Shown: piece after piece, positions 61,911-64,000 of the stretch
Layout: each line of letters opens with the position of its first letter
Position numbering within the stretch: the stretch's first letter is position 1
Assembly (NCBI GenBank): GCA_945901045.1
Contig: CAMDKK010000006.1
Coordinates: forward strand, 1 to 64,000
Reading direction: 5' to 3'
DNA: 64,000 nt
Source of the DNA: Limnohabitans sp. Rim8
GTDB lineage: Bacteria > Pseudomonadota > Gammaproteobacteria > Burkholderiales > Burkholderiaceae_C
Notes under the pieces: model-generated
The model's input: the letters and a program-made list of their open reading frames with translations, nothing else
Databases searched by the model: none
What the model was told of the DNA's origin: nothing
Translations under genes and position numbers: made by a program

Positions 61911-62698
61911 GCGGGTTTGCTGGGTACTTGAGCCTTAGAGCCACCCAAGTGAACCCCGCCGTCAAGCAATAAAAGTTCGCCGGTCACGGTGCGAGCGCCT
62001 GTGGTCAGCCAAACGATGGCTTCGGCCACATCTTCGGGTGAATTGGCACGCTCCAAGGGTGTGATGGACTCGGACATGGCTTTGACTTTCTCGAAGCCTG
62101 CTTGGCCCAATCCATCGACAAACCAGCGCGATGTAATCAGGCCCGGGCAAACCGCGTTGACTCTGATATCTGGCGCCAATGCCCGTGCGAGGTAGAGTGT
62201 CATGGAATTTAATGCACCTTTGGAGGCGATATAAGGCACCGAAGAACCGATGCCCAGCGAGCCCGCGATCGAGGACACGTTGACCACCGAGCCTTTTTGC
62301 ATTTTGAGGTGTGGTGCACAAGCCCGCACCATCTGGAAAGCCCCCACCGTGTTCACCGCGTAAATGCGCGAAAAGGTGTCCATGTCCAGAACATCCCAGT
62401 TGGCTGCTCCGGTGAAGGTGCTGATCCCTGCATTGTTCACAACTGCATCAATGCGACCCCATTTATCGATGGCGGCTTGAGTCAAAGCCTTGCAGTCGGC
62501 ATCTTGCGCGACATCGCCTTGCATCAACAAGGTATCAGCGCCTGCGGCTTGACAGTCCGCCTGAGATGCTTGGGCCTCGGTCTCACTGCGTGAGTAGTTG
62601 ATCAAGACGTTGTAGCCTTGTTGGGAAAGAAGAAGTGCGGTCGCTGCACCGACGCCGGTGCCAGAACCGGTGATAAGAGCTACTTTGCGTTCAGTCAT
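61907..62698 (-). CDS. Short-chain dehydrogenase/reductase
   Basis: Classical SDR, 263 residues. The NAD(P) motif is TGSGTGVG (10-17), followed by NNAG (NAGIS), the catalytic Ser in VNVSSIAG, and Tyr-Lys in PYIASKGAL. The C-terminal ITGELLLLDGG is standard. It overlaps the dehydratase stop and the hydrolase start by 4 bases each, so the three are tightly coupled. The partner dehydratase suggests oxidation or reduction of a sugar-acid or hydroxy-acid intermediate. Confidence 0.91.
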   Translation of the reverse strand: MTERKVALITGSGTGVGAATALLLSQQGYNVLINYSRSETEAQASQADCQAAGADTLLMQGDVAQDADCKALTQAAIDKWGRIDAVVNNAGISTFTGAANWDVLDMDTFSRIYAVNTVGAFQMVRACAPHLKMQKGSVVNVSSIAGSLGIGSSVPYIASKGALNSMTLYLARALAPDIRVNAVCPGLITSRWFVDGLGQAGFEKVKAMSESITPLERANSPEDVAEAIVWLTTGARTVTGELLLLDGGVHLGGSKAQVPSKPA

Positions 62699-64000
62699 GA
62701 GGAATCCTTGGTTGGGTTGGCTTGCAAAAAGTCAAAATCTACACCTTGGTCAGCCTGGGTAACTGACTGTAAAAATAGTTTCCGGTAACCCCGTTCGGCG
62801 CTGGGTCTTGGTTTGGCTAAGCTTGCGAGTCGTGCTGCCATTTCTGTTTCTTCAATAAGCAATGAAAGTTCGCGGCGCTCGACACTCAGCCGAATGCGGT
62901 CTCCGTTTTGAACACAGGCCAGTGGGCCGCCCAGCGCAGACTCTGGCATGACATGCAGCACGATGGTGCCAAAGGCAGTGCCACTCATGCGTCCATCAGA
63001 GATACGGACGATATCTTTAACACCTTGCAAGGCCAGTTTTTTCGGAATCGGGATGTACCCCGCTTCGGGCATACCCGGGCCACCCAGGGGTCCAATATTT
63101 TTCAGAACCAGGATGTCGTCAGCTTTCACGTCTAAGTCCAAATTGTCAATCCTTAGGGCAAGATCTTCCAGGTTTTCAAAAACAACCGCACGGCCTTCAT
63201 GCTCCATCAGGACGGGGCTGGCTGCCGATTGTTTGATGATGGCACCTCCAGGGGCAAGGTTGCCTTTCAAATAAGCGATGCCTCCTTGCGGATAAATAGG
63301 CTTGCTCATGGGGCGAATCACATCTTGTTTGAAGGGGGCGCCGACACGCTCAATTTCTTCACCCAAGGTGCGACCTGTCACGGTCAATGCGTCCAACGCC
63401 AGCAAAGGTTTGAGCTCGCGCAGCAAAGTACCCATGCCACCCGCAGCATGGAAATGCTCCATGTAATGTTGCCCTGAAGGCTTTAGGTCCACCAGAACGG
63501 GTGTGTTGCGCCCCATCAGGTCGAGTTCTTCCAAATCAATTTTGATGCCCATTCGGCCGGCAATAGCGGCCAGGTGAACGATGCCATTGGTCGAGCCACC
63601 AATGGCCAAAAGCACCACCATGGCATTGCGAAAAGCGGCGGGCGTCAGAATTTTGTCTATCGTTAAGCCGTCTAGCGCCATCCTTACGGCTTGCGCACCT
63701 GTGTCCTCAGCAACACGCATGCGGTCCGAAGTCACAGCCGGCGGGGATGCGCCGCCGGGCACTGTCATGCCCAACGCTTCTGCAATGCAAGCCATGGTGC
63801 TGGCCGTGCCCATGACCGAGCAGGTGCCTACGCTGGCGACTAAACGGTTGTTGACTTCATCGATTTCAGCGGTGTCGATTTCTTCGGCGCGATAGCGCCC
63901 CCAATATCGCCGGCAGTCGGTGCAGGCCCCCACCACCTCGCCGCGGTGCGAGCCCGTGAGCATGGCGCCGGTTATGAGTTGGATGCTGGGCAGTCCAGCC
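62695..64000 (-). CDS. IlvD/Edd family dehydratase (5' end outside window)
   Basis: C-terminal about 435 residues of an iron-sulfur dehydratase; full-length members have about 570-600. The frame stays open to base 64000 through PSIQLITGAMLTGSHRG, an internal family motif, so the ATG at 63963 is not the start. Conserved pieces are GACTDCRRYWGRYRA, SVGTCSVMGTASTMACIAEALG, IGGSTNGIVHLAAIAGR and SDGRMSGTAFG. The family contains dihydroxy-acid dehydratase and sugar-acid dehydratases such as L-arabonate and D-xylonate dehydratase. The GRYRAEEID stretch is closer to the sugar-acid branch. The first visible gene of a minus-strand operon with SDR and hydrolase. Confidence 0.88.
   Translation of the reverse strand, partial: AGLPSIQLITGAMLTGSHRGEVVGACTDCRRYWGRYRAEEIDTAEIDEVNNRLVASVGTCSVMGTASTMACIAEALGMTVPGGASPPAVTSDRMRVAEDTGAQAVRMALDGLTIDKILTPAAFRNAMVVLLAIGGSTNGIVHLAAIAGRMGIKIDLEELDLMGRNTPVLVDLKPSGQHYMEHFHAAGGMGTLLRELKPLLALDALTVTGRTLGEEIERVGAPFKQDVIRPMSKPIYPQGGIAYLKGNLAPGGAIIKQSAASPVLMEHEGRAVVFENLEDLALRIDNLDLDVKADDILVLKNIGPLGGPGMPEAGYIPIPKKLALQGVKDIVRISDGRMSGTAFGTIVLHVMPESALGGPLACVQNGDRIRLSVERRELSLLIEETEMAARLASLAKPRPSAERGYRKLFLQSVTQADQGVDFDFLQANPTKDSS

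Noticed and set aside
63961..63963. ATG as the start of the IlvD/Edd gene
   Set aside because: The frame continues upstream through a conserved family motif, and the protein would lack about 140 N-terminal residues.

Overview
The window looks like a piece of a betaproteobacterial chromosome, probably Burkholderiales and most like Comamonadaceae (Limnohabitans/Polaromonas type). This is inferred from gene content: four Bug-type periplasmic receptors, many acyl-CoA catabolic genes, a VanA-like oxygenase with a ferredoxin, and an isoquinoline-oxidoreductase-type enzyme. No rRNA, tRNA, transposase, phage gene or CRISPR array was seen. Nearly every gene is catabolic or a transporter. No conventional DNA-binding transcriptional regulator was recognised in the whole 64 kb.

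Layout. 1-4.7 kb: branched-chain-type ABC transporter (livHMGF, livH cut by the window edge) running into a Rieske oxygenase and a small ferredoxin. 4.7-6.7 kb: an S41 peptidase lipoprotein and a BLUF blue-light sensor. 7-11.7 kb: an acyl-CoA synthetase divergent from a thiolase-P450 pair. 12-14.7 kb: a two-subunit molybdenum hydroxylase with a Tat signal. 14.7-21 kb (minus strand): two Bug receptors, an Asp-nucleophile hydrolase, and a cyclase/ATPase gene running into a MOSC domain that is broken by an in-frame TAA. 21-25.4 kb (plus): a small A+T-richer operon (CMD-family protein, Bug receptor, amidohydrolase, cupin) followed by a TauD-like dioxygenase. 25.4-32.3 kb (minus): a dipeptide-type ABC transporter with GST and VOC genes. 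32.5-36 kb (plus): a probable heteromeric acyl-CoA dehydrogenase plus an APH-type kinase. 36-43.8 kb (minus): a six-gene unit MoxR - VWA - ACAD11-type dehydrogenase - enoyl-CoA hydratase - acyl-CoA synthetase - MATE. 44-49 kb: another acyl-CoA synthetase, a 2,4-dienoyl-CoA reductase and an SGNH lipoprotein. 49.4-54 kb (plus): alkane monooxygenase AlkB, a short SDR-fold protein carrying the halohydrin dehalogenase signatures, an MFS transporter and a PQQ-type sugar dehydrogenase. 54-60.7 kb: a minus-strand operon (MDR reductase, ACMSD-type amidohydrolase, SRPBCC, Bug) divergent from an acyl-CoA synthetase/Fe-alcohol dehydrogenase pair. 60.7-64 kb (minus): IlvD/Edd dehydratase (cut by the edge), SDR and epoxide-hydrolase-like protein.

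The genes together describe a specialist in opening and beta-oxidising hydrophobic, aromatic or branched organic acids: uptake (Liv, Dpp, Bug), oxygenation (Rieske, P450, AlkB, TauD, molybdenum hydroxylase), CoA activation (four synthetases), and dehydrogenation/hydration. The strongest discovery candidates are the halohydrin dehalogenase-like gene next to alkB, the kinase plus ACAD11-type module that resembles 4-hydroxyacyl-CoA catabolism, the MoxR/VWA pair heading a beta-oxidation operon, and the cyclase-MOSC fusion interrupted by one stop codon.
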